In this document: positions 1 to 12,397 of the stretch, one piece after another
Layout: each line of letters opens with the position of its first letter
Numbering within the stretch: position 1 is the stretch's first letter
Source: Sipunculus nudus
Taxonomy: Eukaryota > Annelida > Sipuncula > Golfingiida > Sipunculidae
Direction: 5' to 3'
DNA: 64,000 nt
Assembly (NCBI GenBank): GCA_026874595.1
Contig: CM049318.1
Span: 5,347,741 to 5,411,740 of the forward strand
Program-made: the position numbers and the translations under genes
Notes under the pieces: generated by a model
What the model was told of the DNA's origin: nothing
What the model saw: the letters and a program-made list of their open reading frames with translations, nothing else
The model's database searches: none

Positions 1-3000
1 CTCTGATTTCAAATTTCCTCCGTTATCTGTTTTCAGGGACATTGGATAGCCATGAGTAGTAAACATTCTGTCTAATGACGTGATGAGCTTGTCAGAGGTA
101 GTAGTTCTCAAAAATTCAACTTCATAAAATCGACTATAATAATCGACAACTGCGAATATCCACTCTCCTGATGGAAGTGGTCCCATCAAATCAGCTGCCA
201 GATCTAACCACGGCTGTGTTGGTAACTCGGTTGGTTTTACTGGATCTGTGTGTGACGGTTGACCGACAAGCTGACAACCGTAGCAAGATCTACACTTTCG
301 TTCGGCTTCTCTGTCCATTCCCGGCCACCATACTTTAGATCGTAACCGTGCTTTGACCTTTACAATGCCTTGGTGTCCTTCATGTGCCAAGGACACAACC
401 TGTTTCCTCATAAACTCTGGGATCACAATTCTAGTTCCCTTCAAGACAACTTTGCCTACAACACAGTTCATTTCGGACACATTTATAGTCAGCTGGCAAG
501 TCTGACAAGTTCCCAGTTTTGACACAATTTCTCACATTTGACAAAACTTTGTCCTCCGCTGATGCTTGCTCTATTTCTCGAATCTGAAGTGCTCTGGGCG
601 TAGCCTCCTTAGCTATAAATCTCACATATTCTTCTACAGTGTCTGTCTGTTCGCGCTCTGCACTGTTGATCAGTCTAGAGAGTGCATCTGCCGACATCTC
701 TCTACCTGGGATATGCCTCACTGCGAAGTCGTATGGTTGTAAACGTAATACCCAACGTTCAATACGTGCCGATGGCTTTGACTTCTTTGAGTAGATGTAC
801 ATCAACGGCTTATGATCCGTTACAATTTCAAATTTGATTCCATACAGGAACATGTGAAATCTCTCACAGGCCCAAACAATGCTCAAAGCTTCTTTTTCTG
901 TCTGTGAGTATCTACGTTCTACACTTGACAGACTTCTGCTGGCATAACAGATAACTTGTTCGTGGCCATCATGTTTTTGTACTAGTATCGCACCAAGTCC
1001 GACTGGGCTTACGTCCACAATAACTCTTGTTTCTGCTCCTGTTCTAAAGTACGCCAAATTCTCCGAGTTTACCAGGGCCTCTCTCAGTATCTTAAAGGAC
1101 TTCTCCTGTTCAGGACCCCAACTGAAAGGTTCTCCCTGTCGGGTCAATCTCCGCAAAGGCTCGGCTATGGTGGCAAGGTTTTTTTATAAATCTTCCACTG
1201 AAGTTTACAAGTCCCATGAAACTGCGCACTTCTGAAACTGTTTCTGGTCTTCTGGCTTCTGCAACAGCTTTTACACGATCCTGTGTTGGTGAGATCCCCA
1301 AACTACTGAAAACATGACCAACAAATTCAAGCTCTGGTAATCTGAACAAACACTTGTCAATGTTTAATGTAAGTCCAACCTCCTTCAATCTACTAAGGAC
1401 CTTGACTAATCTGCGGTCATGTTCAGCTGCGTCACGACCATGGACCACCATATCATCTGATATGTTTTCGACGCCTTCACAGCCAGCAATAGCCTGGTGG
1501 ATCACATGCTGGAACAGTTCAGGAGCTAACTTATGCCGAAGAGTAAGCGTTTGTACCTGAACAAACCAAGGTGACATGAGAAGGTGGTGATCATGCGTGA
1601 TTCCTCATCCAATTCTAACTGATGAAAGCCATTCTTTAGATCCAATTTCAAAAACACAGTACTTCTATCATTCATTTTCTGCAGTATTTCATCTACTGTC
1701 GGCATTGGATGGCGTTCACGGATAACAGCAGCGTTAGCCTGCCTCATGTCGATGCACAGACGAATGTCATCATTACTCTTGGGTACTATTACTACTGGGC
1801 TCACCCAGGGTGTCGGTCCCTTCACTGGTTCAATTATATCTGACTTGAGCAGTTCATCTATTTTAGCCTCTAACTTTCTCCTCATTCCAAATGGCACCCT
1901 CCGAGGACTCTGTGCAACAGGCTTAACATTTGGATCCAGGTGAATTTTAGCTTGATAATCCTTGAGTTTTCCTATACCTTTGAAACACTCTGGAAATGAC
2001 TTACGTAGGTCCTCTGCTGTCAATAGTGACTTCTGGTTTTGTGTCTCAACCATATTGACATTCAGTCCAACTCTAAGCACTTTCAGTCTCTCAGCAGTCT
2101 CTTTACCCAGAAGTGACCTGCCTTTACCATTTATCACTAAGAATTCAGCTTCTACTGACTGGTTTCCAGCTTTAATCTTGGCCCAGAATTTTCCAAGAGT
2201 CTCTAATGGCTTAGGTGCACCATATGGATATATTCTCTCAGTTGCTTTCTGTGAAATGCACTTTATTCTTTGTCTTTTCATGTCACTCCATGTCTCTAGG
2301 TCCACCACATTAGCTGTAGAACCTGAATCAATCAACATTTTGGTCTCAACTCCTCCCAGAGTAACAGTTATCAAACCACTATCCAGCTTATTATCTTTAG
2401 TCAACAGGAAAGAATAATTGCTATCAGTATCACTTTCAACATTCCTCTCAGTTTGATCATCAACATAATGTAAAGTCTTTCTACCTCTAGGGTTCTCTCT
2501 TCTGTCACTGGTTTCAGGCTTTGATGTTCTGGTTTTTGTTTTACAGACAGCAGCAAAGTGTCCCTTTAAATTACATTTATTACAAGTACTTGACCTTGCA
2601 GGACATCTCTGGTCTCTAGCTATGTGGCCTTCTCTGCCACATCTGTAGCAAACAGGCTTAGCAGGAGTCTTTCTAGGCATATTTGGCTTTCTATAGCCAT
2701 GACTGCCTCGGTTACGGTTAGTTTGACCTTTGACCTCACTGTGATTTACCTCAGATTTGACCTCGTTATGATTCACTTCACTTTTACTTCCAATGTTCTT
2801 TAACTGTAACTCAACAGCTTCTAGAGCTCTGGAAATTTCTAACAAGTTATCTAGATTAAGATCAGTACCTCTCTGCAACAGCTTTCTCCTGAGCTGTGTT
2901 GACCTACATGTATCTATAACCTGGTCTCTGATCTGTTCATCAACGTCCGTGAAATCACAGTTAAACGACTGTTTCTTTAGCCTAGAAACGAACTGATCCA

Positions 3001-3358
3001 TAGTTTCATCATCAGCCTGCTTAAGCTGTCTGAATACATGCCGTTCATAAGCTACATTTAACTTTGGCGGGAAATATGCATCAAGTTTTCTAATGGCGGC
3101 TTTATACTCACTGTCTCGTTCGCCGTCTTCAGTGGCCTCAAACGGTACATCCGGTAAAGTTTCAAACACATCTTGTACTCCCATGCCTGCTGAATGCAAT
3201 AACAAAGCAGTCTTTTGTGAGTCCAGGGTTACACCCTACCCAATAACGTAAAATTCGAATGCTTTCTTCCATCGTTTCCAGCGAGCTCCAATGCAGGTAA
3301 TATCGCCCGTACAATCAAACGTGGGAAGAGGCGTAAGTTCAACGTTAACAGCAGCCAT
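1..3358 (-). pseudogene. Degraded Ty3/gypsy LTR retrotransposon, gag-pol (3' end cut by window edge)
   Basis: The minus strand reads in order Gag, zinc knuckles, aspartic protease, reverse transcriptase, RNase H and integrase, the Ty3/gypsy order. Gag starts at an ATG at 3358. Two CCHC knuckles lie at about 2530-2655. The protease has the active-site D-S-G (about 2325). The RT palm core reads S-D-D, and RNase H covers about 690-1040. At the left edge are an integrase HHCC zinc finger and a core with D and T-D-N-G; the final catalytic E would be outside the window. The copy is dead: an in-frame TAG at 3236-3238, a frameshift near 1525-1535 inside RT, one in an A-run at 1179-1186, and one near 460-475. 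Being seen in fragments (1526-3205, 1110-1577, 431-1156) is a result of these breaks, not of separate genes. Confidence 0.93.
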
Positions 3359-3417
3359 AATCTTGACGATATGACCCAATATCTGACGGTGTTCCAACTA
3401 AGAAACTTCTGTTCTAT

Positions 3418-3430
3418 CACCTCGTCGCCA
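3418..3430 (-). other. Possible tRNA primer-binding site of the retrotransposon
   Basis: On the minus strand the sequence TGGCGACGAGGTG lies 60 bases upstream of the Gag ATG. This is the expected position, and TGG is the usual start of a primer-binding site. I could not find a convincing LTR end (…CA) directly before it. Stretch 3431-3880 may contain the 5' LTR (there is an AATAAA on the minus strand at about 3514), but no second LTR is in the window to confirm this. Confidence 0.3.
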
Positions 3431-3879
3431 GATTTCGTACTTATCCCACACAGTCATGCAAGATGCACACGGATTTAAACACGAATTAAATCAAACAGAC
3501 CGCCATGCTGTTTATTCTCCAGACGACAGACTGGTACCCATCCAACAATACACATGCCGCCCCCTGGTGGCACAAATACAAATAATGCTAAATGACAACC
3601 GGCAATGGAACACTACAGATCTGATTAACCATAATGACATTAAAATCAAACGTTGTAAAAATATTTAAGTAATGCAGTAACGTTTATAACATATTAACCC
3701 TATTTATGAAGGTCAAGGTCACAAGTCACATGCTAAAACAGCTACACTTTAAAGCTCGTGATTGGTTGTTCAGTGTCAAACTATCAAGGTGGGGCTGCCA
3801 TCTAATGACGGACGCCATGTCACATGACCACGAGATTAAGAAAAACTAGACGGTGGCAATATCTAAATATTGGTTTTTG

Positions 3880-4179
3880 CAGGGGCGTAGCCAGCATTGT
3901 GGGAGAGAAGGGCCGAAATATTGGCATATTTAATTCCAATTAAAAATATTAGTTGTACAAGGAAAAATATCATATTTGCAGGATCAATCCTAGTGAAATG
4001 TAGAATTATCAATGAACAATACATTAATTACTCATGTGCAATGTATTTTTAACGAAATAAGTCCCAATTCTGCGGATACCAGTGACAGGAATTGAAATTC
4101 CGCGAGGACGATGAGTAGGCCTACTGGATGTTAGGGGGCAGGGAATGGTCCCCGCGCCCACGTCAAGGCTACGCCCCTG
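3880..4179. mobile_element. 300-bp MITE with CAGGGGCGTAGCC terminal inverted repeats
   Basis: The left end reads CAGGGGCGTAGCC from 3880, and its inverse GGCTACGCCCCTG ends at 4179. The flanks share TTTTG (3875-3879 and 4180-4184), a possible 5-bp target duplication. There is no coding capacity; the 62-codon ORF on the minus strand is a shadow. Its TIR sequence resembles those of non-autonomous DNA transposons in many animals, but the superfamily is not settled here. Confidence 0.75.
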
Positions 4180-4977
4180 TTTTGTGCTGTGAAGTCTTAC
4201 ATCTTTGGTCATACCTCTGCTTTGGTGTCATACTGTATTATAATATTTAAGTTTAAGAGAATAACCGATAAATTTCAATCCGCACCTACTGGTGGAACAC
4301 ACTCTGACAATGTAAAGAGAATTATACCGTTGTATTGAACCACTTAAATGATTTTACCGCAGAATATGGGGAAATCGCCGTCTGATTAACGGGATTATTG
4401 TTATACAGCGACCATAATAAATGTGATCACTAGCCAAGTGGGATCAGTTTGTGATCTAACGGGATTTGTATGTGATAGATGTGCTGATATAAGCTATAAT
4501 TTTACAGTCTATTCCACGTAAATTTGTATATATATAAATATACGTTGTGTTCTTTGTGCATTTATTTTTACCATAACATATAAATAGTAAAATTAGAACT
4601 GAATACAAAAATACCTACGCTCTCCTTAAAAAATCCAGTTTCCAAATGTCCTGGTCCGCCCCCTGAACGATATAATTTTCATTATTTTATTATCTAGTCA
4701 CAAGAAATATTCTGAGTTCAAATAAAGTAAAAGGCAGTGAAGTCCCCTAATATTATAAAGACTGTTAGCAAACTGTTCAAGGTGTACATCTTGATAAGAT
4801 TTGCCCTGATTCCAGCCGGTTCTCATAGGTTCTCCGTACGTCGGTAAACAGAAGACGTTTACCACTGATGAAAGTACAGGTAATATTTCCTATAACTATT
4901 TAGTAAACCAATACATTTACTTAAATTTCTTTCTTTATTTTAAATATGGTAGCGTTTTGTGGCTTTTGCCCTTCTGA
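4180..4977. other. AT-rich intergenic stretch, nothing recognised
   Basis: No open frame of note, no RNA gene and no clear repeat boundary was seen. Confidence 0.5.
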
Positions 4978-4985
4978 CCTCAGAA

Positions 4986-5855
4986 TAGTGTTGGGACGAT
5001 ACGAGTTTTTGATATCATAATTTTTCAAATTTTATCGCGGTATATAGTGATATTGCGATATTATTAATATATAAAGACATTAATCATCCATCAATAGTGA
5101 TTTTAATAACAGGTACCTTAAAAGTTTTGACTTAATACGAGGGTTTAACTATTAACATCATTGATACGCAGTGTGCCAGTACCACAGAATGACTCATTTA
5201 GTGATGTAATTTGCATGAAGGCGCTGCAGGTGTGCAAGCGTAAGGCGCGGAAAGTCCTGCTCCCATCGTCAAATCACGCTTTTTAGAACTTTCCACCATG
5301 ATTCCTAAAGCTATTTAAAAGCCGAAGAATCCTGGCGAATTTTCGGAGAACGTGATACCCAACATGGCAAAATATTCCAAACCAATTTCATATGGCAAAA
5401 TATGCAACCGGTAAGAAATGTTCGATCTATTGACACATTTATGTTGACATTTTCGTGCCATGCAATAGAAGCATAAATATGCTTATGTATTGCTCTTTAA
5501 AATGTTATTTTCTCCCGGAATTCTCCGCTTTTGTCCTCTCTGATTCATCCTGCTACTTTCGCATATTTCCGACTATACCCGAAGTCCGTAAGCACACGGT
5601 ACCAACCCACACGCATGAATGCAGTATTTAAATACATGTGCATGGTCTACAAAAATAAATCCAATTTTTGAAAATAAAATTATTTTGAACATGGACAGAC
5701 TCTAATGATGCCAGTTTTCTAGAAAATACACTTCAAGTGCTTGTTCGTGAACAAAAATCATGAACAAAAGTTGATAATAGGAACGTTGACGGTATGATTA
5801 CCGTAGCTGTCAGATATCTTGATAATACCGTATACCAGTAACCGTCCCAACCCTA
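4986..5855 (+). mobile_element. hAT-type non-autonomous element, copy 1
   Basis: The left end TAGTGTTGGGACG (4986) and the right end CGTCCCAACCCTA (to 5855) form imperfect TIRs. An exact 8-bp target duplication CCTCAGAA lies at 4978-4985 and 5856-5863. TAG-type ends with an 8-bp duplication are typical of the hAT superfamily. The 870-bp body is non-coding. Its subterminal parts are rich in GATATT/TATCG motifs. A second copy in opposite orientation lies at 57230-58083. Confidence 0.88.
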
Positions 5856-5863
5856 CCTCAGAA

Positions 5864-6900
5864 TGTTCACGTCTGTATGTCCAATTAATTTGTAGGTGTA
5901 TATACATGTACATATATTATATACATATATCTTCTGAAGTCCATATTCCTTAAAACTCTCATGCTCGTTCTGCCACACAAAATGCAGCTCTTTCGCACTG
6001 AGCATGGTGCATCACGTATCTCCGAACCGATCTTTCAGTTTCCGATTAAGTTTCCCAAATCCTCCCCTCTGGCAAAAACTCAAATGCTCTGCTGTTTGAA
6101 CAGCCGACTAACCGATCAGCCACTTTCTTTTTTTGACCAAAGATAACGATCCGCTATCCTTTTAAATTGAAACATAAAGCAGTCCATTGTGGGACAGGTT
6201 CCTGCGGGAACGTCAATGGTCATCTATCGTCCAGTGCTTGAGCGGGACCTATCATATCGCCTATGCCGGTGTGATTCATCCTCCGAATCGCTGTTACCGT
6301 GATACGGCTTTCGGTGTCTGGGACTTTTTCGCTCACAGGGACCGTCCGAGTTAATGTCTGCATGGGCTCCTCTCCCTTCGATGGCACTTGCTGTATCTGC
6401 CATGTGGCACTTTATATCACCTGCCTCTGAGAGTAATGTTCACAGTCATGTCAGAGGTATAATGCTCATGGCGTTGACGGATGCGCTATCCCACTGTGAT
6501 TAGCTCCAGAATTCATAGGCATTCATTTTTTCCTGTCAGTCAATAATGAGTGCTGCCGGATCTGGATTTCTTCCGATAACTTGTCCTTTTTGGATGGCAA
6601 TATATTCTCTGAATACTAAGTACCGTAGGGGATGTATCATCATGAGTCTGGCTATAACCTAATGTAGAGGCCGACCTGGCTAGCGCAACACTGCGAGGTC
6701 TTTGGTTCATCTCTGTGGGCTCATCTTCTTGGGTCTCCCTACGTGATTTCCCATTGAACTTGATGTGACAAGTTCCCGACCTATTACACTGATCACTAGC
6801 TAATATTCCAACATCTTTATGTCTCAGACAGACTTGCTCTTCACCAGAAGTATAAATGCCCTCTATGGAATGACACTTAAGCAACTGATTGAATGTAGGA
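5864..6900. other. Unresolved region, possible retroelement debris
   Basis: At 6200-6420 the minus strand has a short run rich in S, R, H and acidic residues, reminiscent of a Gag or ORF1 tail. It has no start and no diagnostic motif, so I do not assign it. The frames at 5961-6146 and 6540-6938 show nothing recognisable. Confidence 0.3.
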
Positions 6901-6949
6901 TCATTTTTGACATTTCCTTCCCCTTGGTGGATCAACAATACTACAGTCT

Positions 6950-7556
6950 GACCTGCTTAAAAATCTTGATGTTCAGTTTGACAAGTTCAGTTTTCAGCCA
7001 CATACCTCGTCTGTCTGTAAGACTGCTTATTTTTACCTCAGAAACATTGCAAGCATTAGGAAGATGCTGAAGAGGCAGCAGAATTGCTGGTCCGTGCTTT
7101 TATAACTTCCATTACTGACTACTGCAACAGTCTTTTTTATGAAATAATACATTTCTCCCTTGCTAAACTCCAACGCGTCTAAAATAGTGCAACTCGTCTG
7201 GTAAAACGCGTTAAAAACATCATCATGTCACCCCTATTCTTGCTCGCCTACACTGGTTGCCTGTAGCTCAGCGGATTAAGTTTAAACTTCTTTTGATTAC
7301 TTTCAAAACGCTACCTGGTATGTCTCCTGGATAGCTTAGTGACCTCAATCATCAATACCAGCCTGTTCATGCTTTACGCTCGGCTGACGCCTCCTTAATC
7401 TCGGCGCCATAGAGTCGACTAGACACGTGGTAACCGTGCCTTCTACATAGCTACACCAAAAATATGGAAAAGTCTTCCTAAAGATCTTAGAAACTGTTCT
7501 AATACCTCTACTTTTAAAACCAAACTTAAATCTTCCTTTTTAGAGAGATAAATGTC
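6950..7556 (+). pseudogene. CR1/L2-type LINE reverse transcriptase C-terminal remnant
   Basis: Across broken frames the plus strand preserves the C-terminal RT signature of CR1-like LINEs. It begins with K-N-L-D-V-x-F-D near 6960 and V-C-K-T-A-Y-F-Y-L-R-N-I near 7010-7050. T-D-Y-C-N-S-L-F-Y follows at about 7110, then L-Q-R-V and A-T-R-L-V at about 7165-7205. The conserved tail F-Y-I-A-T-P-K-I-W-K-S-L-P-K-D-L-R-N lies at about 7440-7495, and the ORF ends near 7552. Many stops and frameshifts make it a fossil. The N-terminal RT and endonuclease are not present here. Confidence 0.82.
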
Positions 7557-7740
7557 TACTCAGAATAAATGCTTTTTTTATTCTTATCTTATTTTAACTT
7601 ATGGTATAATTTTACATTTCGTGTACTTCTGTGAAGTTATTTTAACATGTCTTTAGGATTTATCTTTAAATATGTTATATTCTGTAATGCGAATTTGAGC
7701 AGTATACCAGTGTAAAGTGTGCAATATTAATGTACATAAA

Positions 7741-7776
7741 TATTATTATTAATAATAATAATAATAATAATAATAG
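7741..7776 (+). repeat. (TAA)n microsatellite
   Basis: About 12 near-perfect ATT/TAA trinucleotide repeats lie directly after the LINE tail region. CR1/L2-like LINEs often end in short tandem repeats, so this may mark the element's 3' end, though it is about 185 bases beyond the last RT codon. Confidence 0.8.
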
Positions 7777-9470
7777 AATTAATAATCACTGGGACCTAGC
7801 ACAATATCATCATAAGCAACTGTATGTCTGTCACGGTTTATATTCTGTGCTTTGAATATCAGTAGATGCCATGGTAACACTGGCATCCCAAGCCCAGACC
7901 ATACATACACGACCTTCCTTATTTACCCTGTGCCAACAAGAGGCCAGCAAGCCTGTAATGGACTCTAGTTGAAAAAATTCAAACCTTAGAGACCTTACCT
8001 GAAGCTCTACTAACCTTGGTTTCAGTTCTTTCTCTGATACAATGTAAAATCTGACAGGTTTTTGGGGGGCATGCTTGAACTTTTACTTTCCACAATAATA
8101 AAAATGGGTCAATGAGTCAACAGCATGCAACAATCATGAAATACACATTCAGTAATCAATATGATCAAATCAGGATATTAGCTAATGCAAGCTGGTTAAA
8201 GAATGTGTTAAAAACTTCAAATGCTATTGATATCAAATTTTATATCTACAGGGATTACACTTAATTGTCAGCACAGATATACTGAAAGTGTTTGTACTGA
8301 ATATTAACTAAAACAAATAGGGTTTTCTGAGTATGTGGGCACAAAAAGAATTTATGAAATATTTAAACCAAAGTTTTACTACAAGTTAAATTGTACAATG
8401 GACTTAAACTAAGCTATACGCAACTAATAAAGATTTTAAGTGCTTTTTTCAAACCTGAAGCCAAGAAAGTTATTTACAGACACGTCCTTTATTCACAAAA
8501 ATAATGAACATAACAATAACTAGAGTAGTTAGCTGGTTAAGACCTAAAGGACTAACTATCCTACGATTAATCTGACAAATAATAGCAGGATAAGTAATAT
8601 TATGGATTTGTTCACATCAATGTAACTAGGCCTAACACGAGGTCTAAACGACTACTTATGAATGGTAAACGCGCAAAACTGCGCAATATTCACACAAACT
8701 GGGGGTAAATGACCGCCAACGAAGATAACAGAAAAATGCCTATTTCTCAGAAAATATTCCGTCGCCAATGGTGTAAAAGGCCGTAATAAGTCACAGACTT
8801 ACAGTTGGAGAAGCAGACAGGGCCCTGACCAGCAGAAACACTCACATGTGGGTTGTAGTAGCGGCTTGGTTTCCCGGCTATGGTTCACGGTTGTCTTGTT
8901 GATCTTCTTCTGTCTATGTTACCCAGTCTAGTCTCTGCTTCACTCTCCAGGCAATACCTAATTTACGTTTCCCACTACAATATTATGCTCCAATTCTTGA
9001 AAGTTTTCTATTATAATAATTCAAATCGCTCAAGCGTTATTCTGAAATTATATCCCTCGCAAGGTAAAGCTCGAACTAGGTTTTTTCATCAGAGGTTCTG
9101 TAGGGAAATAAAAATTAAAAAAAAAAAAAAAAAAAAAAACGAAACAAATATATCAAATACACGTTACAGAGATTTTAATGCATGAGAAAGGATTTGTGCT
9201 TTGTATAATTATATTCAATATGTGTTTAGGTATAGACTCAAAGAACCTTGAGAATCCTTGTAGATAAAAATGGAACAAGTAACAACTTCGGAATTAATAA
9301 AACTGAACCGGTTTATACAGGCTACAGGACGAGTTAGAATTTAACATGATAATGGACAGGGTGTGAGCGGTCCCCGTGATCACCATGACGATCGTTCGGG
9401 AAGCTATATAGATTGATGCGCGGGAGGAAGTTGGCTTTTCTCTCCCCGGTGGTGAGCGGGATGTTTAATA
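7777..9470. other. Non-coding stretch, nothing recognised
   Basis: AT-rich sequence with an A-run at about 9118-9139. The open frame at 8880-9185 runs through the A-run and shows no domain, so it is not called as a gene. Confidence 0.5.
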
Positions 9471-9594
9471 CAACGTGTTATATAGTGATAATATGGTTCA
9501 ATCTACCAGTTTACTATTTTATCATCTGCGAAGTTGTGACTCCATTTTTTGGGTCCAGTTCGTGATACGAATGACTTCACAGCTTTTCATATCT

Positions 9595-10736
9595 GAAAGT
9601 GTCGGTCGCGAAAACGTGCCTTTTAGAATATTTATGCTGTCTATAATAAACACTTTAGCATCTGTGGTCGCAACATTGGGAGTAGGGTACTGGATCAAGA
9701 GTTTCGGGTTCTCCTGGAAATGTGCTGGTCATCGCCGCCAAAATAGACGTCTTTCTGTACATCGTAATTATATGTACCGGAAACGTAAAGAGGAAAGAAG
9801 ATGCGAAAAAAATATTCACTTTGGAACATTTCAAGAAAACATATATATTGACTATACACCCGCCAAAAAAAGCGCAGCGCAGAGATGCAGGAAAATGAGA
9901 TTGTTAACGGCTGGTTATTTGTAAGTGTTGACTCATTAAAAGACCTGCTGCTGCTGAGCCCGCCATTATGTTTTGACTCAGTGTTGCTGTCGTGGTACAA
10001 AGCGGGGCTTCAAATATAACTACATTGTTCGGTGGAATTCTTGGGAATACGCTTTTCTTTCGATGTATAAAAGGTCTAATACCTGCTGGTGCTGGGAAAA
10101 TTGTCTTGTGGTTTATCCGAGACCTTCGATAACATTCTTCGTCCAAAACGCAGTTATGATGTTCACTTGTTAGTCCCCATTTTACGATATAAACCTATTT
10201 CTGTAGCATAAAATACACTAAATTTTGATAAAAAGACGTAAAACGGTACATTAATATAGCACTCTGAAGAAAAAGCAACCTATGTTTCCAAGGAACGTGT
10301 GATGGTATCTTTTTACCTTTTTTATTATTTTCAATACAATTTCGTATTTTTCCAACTTTTTTGAAAATATTACTTTCTAAAGAGGGGATTTCCAGACCCC
10401 AAAACAGTAAATATCTAATGAAAAATTCAAAATTTTTAATGCGCCGTTCCTGGGAAACCAACATTTTGATTTTTTTCCTGCTTGCAATATTTCTTTTATT
10501 TGATTTGAATCATCATTGTACGGAGTTATGAAGGGGCATTACTGTATAACTGGTGAAAAAAAATCATAATTACTATATCATTATAATATAAATAAATGTT
10601 TGTGTCTGTGTTCTTTTTTTTAACAGAAGTAGCCCTAACATTACTTGGTCCAGTACTGATACCGATGTACATCTACAATATTCCACCTTTGGTTGAAAAA
10701 GATGAAAGAGGCAATTTATTTCCCCAAAATAAGTAA
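9595..10736 (+). pseudogene. SLC46-like major facilitator transporter pseudogene
   Basis: Three frames in sequence resemble consecutive parts of an SLC46-type (proton-coupled folate / muropeptide) MFS transporter. Frame 1 (about 9595-9725) has S-V-G-R-E-N-V-P-F-R-I and a membrane segment ending G-Y-W-I-K-S-F-G-F. Frame 2 (9728-9896) has another membrane segment and the cytoplasmic loop V-K-R-K-E-D-A-K. Frame 3 (about 9897-10005) has P-L-C-F-D-S-V-L-L-S-W-Y. It shifts again (about 10007-10133) into F-G-G-I-L-G-N-T-L-F-F-R-C-I-K-G. A possible last exon follows an acceptor (10627-10736), with one membrane segment and a polar tail ending Q-N-K-stop. Three frameshifts in about 400 bases mark a pseudogene or poor sequence. 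Family assignment is from memory of the motif order, so it is moderate. Confidence 0.55.
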
Positions 10737-10989
10737 TCTATTTGTTAAGATTCTTATATTTTAAACCTTCAAATGAGCTTGGTAATTACTGAAGTCTGGA
10801 AAAATTATAAAATGTTATTATTACCAAAAAACATTCGGAAAATCGAAGAACGGTTTCACATATAAATTTATGCATTACACTTACAAGCGTTTGCATCCCA
10901 ATAGTCCTTACGTACAAGAAATCAGCTTACATATATATATCCAAACAGAATTGTTTGTCAACCTGCAATTGTCTGTCTTGTTTATACAG

Positions 10990-11078
10990 CCTATCAAAAG
11001 TAAACCGAAAATTTTGTATGGATGTTTATTGAATGGGGTGACGAATGCGTTCTTCAATACGTTTGGTGTGGGCCTTGT
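10990..11078 (+). other. Orphan exon-like segment
   Basis: A pyrimidine tract and CAG acceptor precede an open stretch beginning P-I-K-S-K-P-K. It continues as a hydrophobic, glycine-containing segment F-F-N-T-F-G-V-G-L and is followed by a good GTAAGT donor. It looks like an internal coding exon in phase 0 with a membrane segment. I found no partner exon: the candidate at about 11359 is out of phase. I do not recognise the protein. Confidence 0.3.
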
Positions 11079-12390
11079 AAGTATACGTTATAATCTTTTC
11101 TATCGAAGGTTTTCCAAATGATATCAGCACGGTCTCCATTTTTTAATTTCTCAATAAACTTTTGAGATTGTGCAAACGCCCATTCAAATAATTATTGACA
11201 AACGATATTTCTTCCAGGAGATCGATGCAATAAAACATTACATTACAGACTTTTTTATATTATTAACTGTATTTCAGTCATGATACTCGGAGACATTTTG
11301 GTTTGGAAAGTATATATTAACTTATTTAATATTTCATACTTTTGTTTTACTGTACAGGTATAATATATACCGAAGGAAGAAAACAGGTGAGAAATCATAA
11401 AAACCAGCATCGATGATCAGAAGGAATCGCGTGGTTTGCCACAAGCAAGGAGCAAAGTCAATATTAGATACGAATGATCTTATTTCATACGAGTACAACA
11501 TTACACGTTTGAGGTATAATCAAATAATAACTTCTTTGTGTGTGTAAACCTAGCTATATCAGGCTGAACTCAGACAGCTTTACAATATACCAATGTTTCT
11601 TCATGATGGTTGTTCAAGAAAGCGTCGCTTACTCATACAATCCCAAAATTACAGTCTTTAGGACCATCCGTCCTCATACGACCAAGTCTGTCGCAGCAAA
11701 CTACGCATTCACAGACCCTGATTCAGCTCAGTCAGCTGGCCGTTTTGTCGTTTATTTCGTGAATAATGAACAAGGTCATTTGAACCAATCAGAGTACTCG
11801 CGTACACTTGTTTTACGCTGACGTCTGGTGCGATGTTTCCATCAAACGTTTAGTATTGCCGGGAATGCATCGAGAATCGAACCAGTCGAATAAAGCCATA
11901 TGAGCCTGTCCCGTTTCAAGTACACGTTTTCTTGTTCTGACGGCGCGTGAACAGTGTTATGTTTACATTTTTTTCGTTGGATTTGATTTGCAGTTGAGAA
12001 TTTGGTCGAACAATTGCAGGATGTTTTCATTTTTCATTGAAAAGGTGCCAGAGTGGTTCGATGAATCAAGGTCTGTGAAAGTACAGCTAGCTGCCAGACC
12101 TGATAGTATGATGATGGGCCAAGACTACATGGAGGTGCCATCATTTCTTCTTTACAGATGTGTGAGGTCTTGGGATGGATTGGGTTGGACATAAATCCGT
12201 GTATTTTGTAAATTGTTCTGTGTAATTTGCAAGAATTTTAATACTTAAAATGCGAGCATATTCATTTACAGTGATATAAACAAATAAAATTAAAATTTTA
12301 ATCAAATTCACTCTATCAAAGAGTAGTACTTCAGAGGACATTTGTTTTCACTTGGGCTAGTGATATTTGACTGTCCTCTTGCTGGTCCAG
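11079..12390. other. Non-coding stretch, nothing firmly recognised
   Basis: The open frames at 11540-11821 and 11842-12194 show no domain or splice support. No repeat boundary was identified. Confidence 0.45.
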
Positions 12391-12397
12391 CCAAGAC

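Noticed and set aside
6540-6938. 132-codon minus-strand frame
   Set aside because: No motif; it overlaps the upstream part of the plus-strand LINE remnant region.
9904-10146. Minus-strand gene start with M-A-G-S-A-A-A
   Set aside because: A good start context, but it is antisense to the SLC46-like blocks and its only donor is weak.
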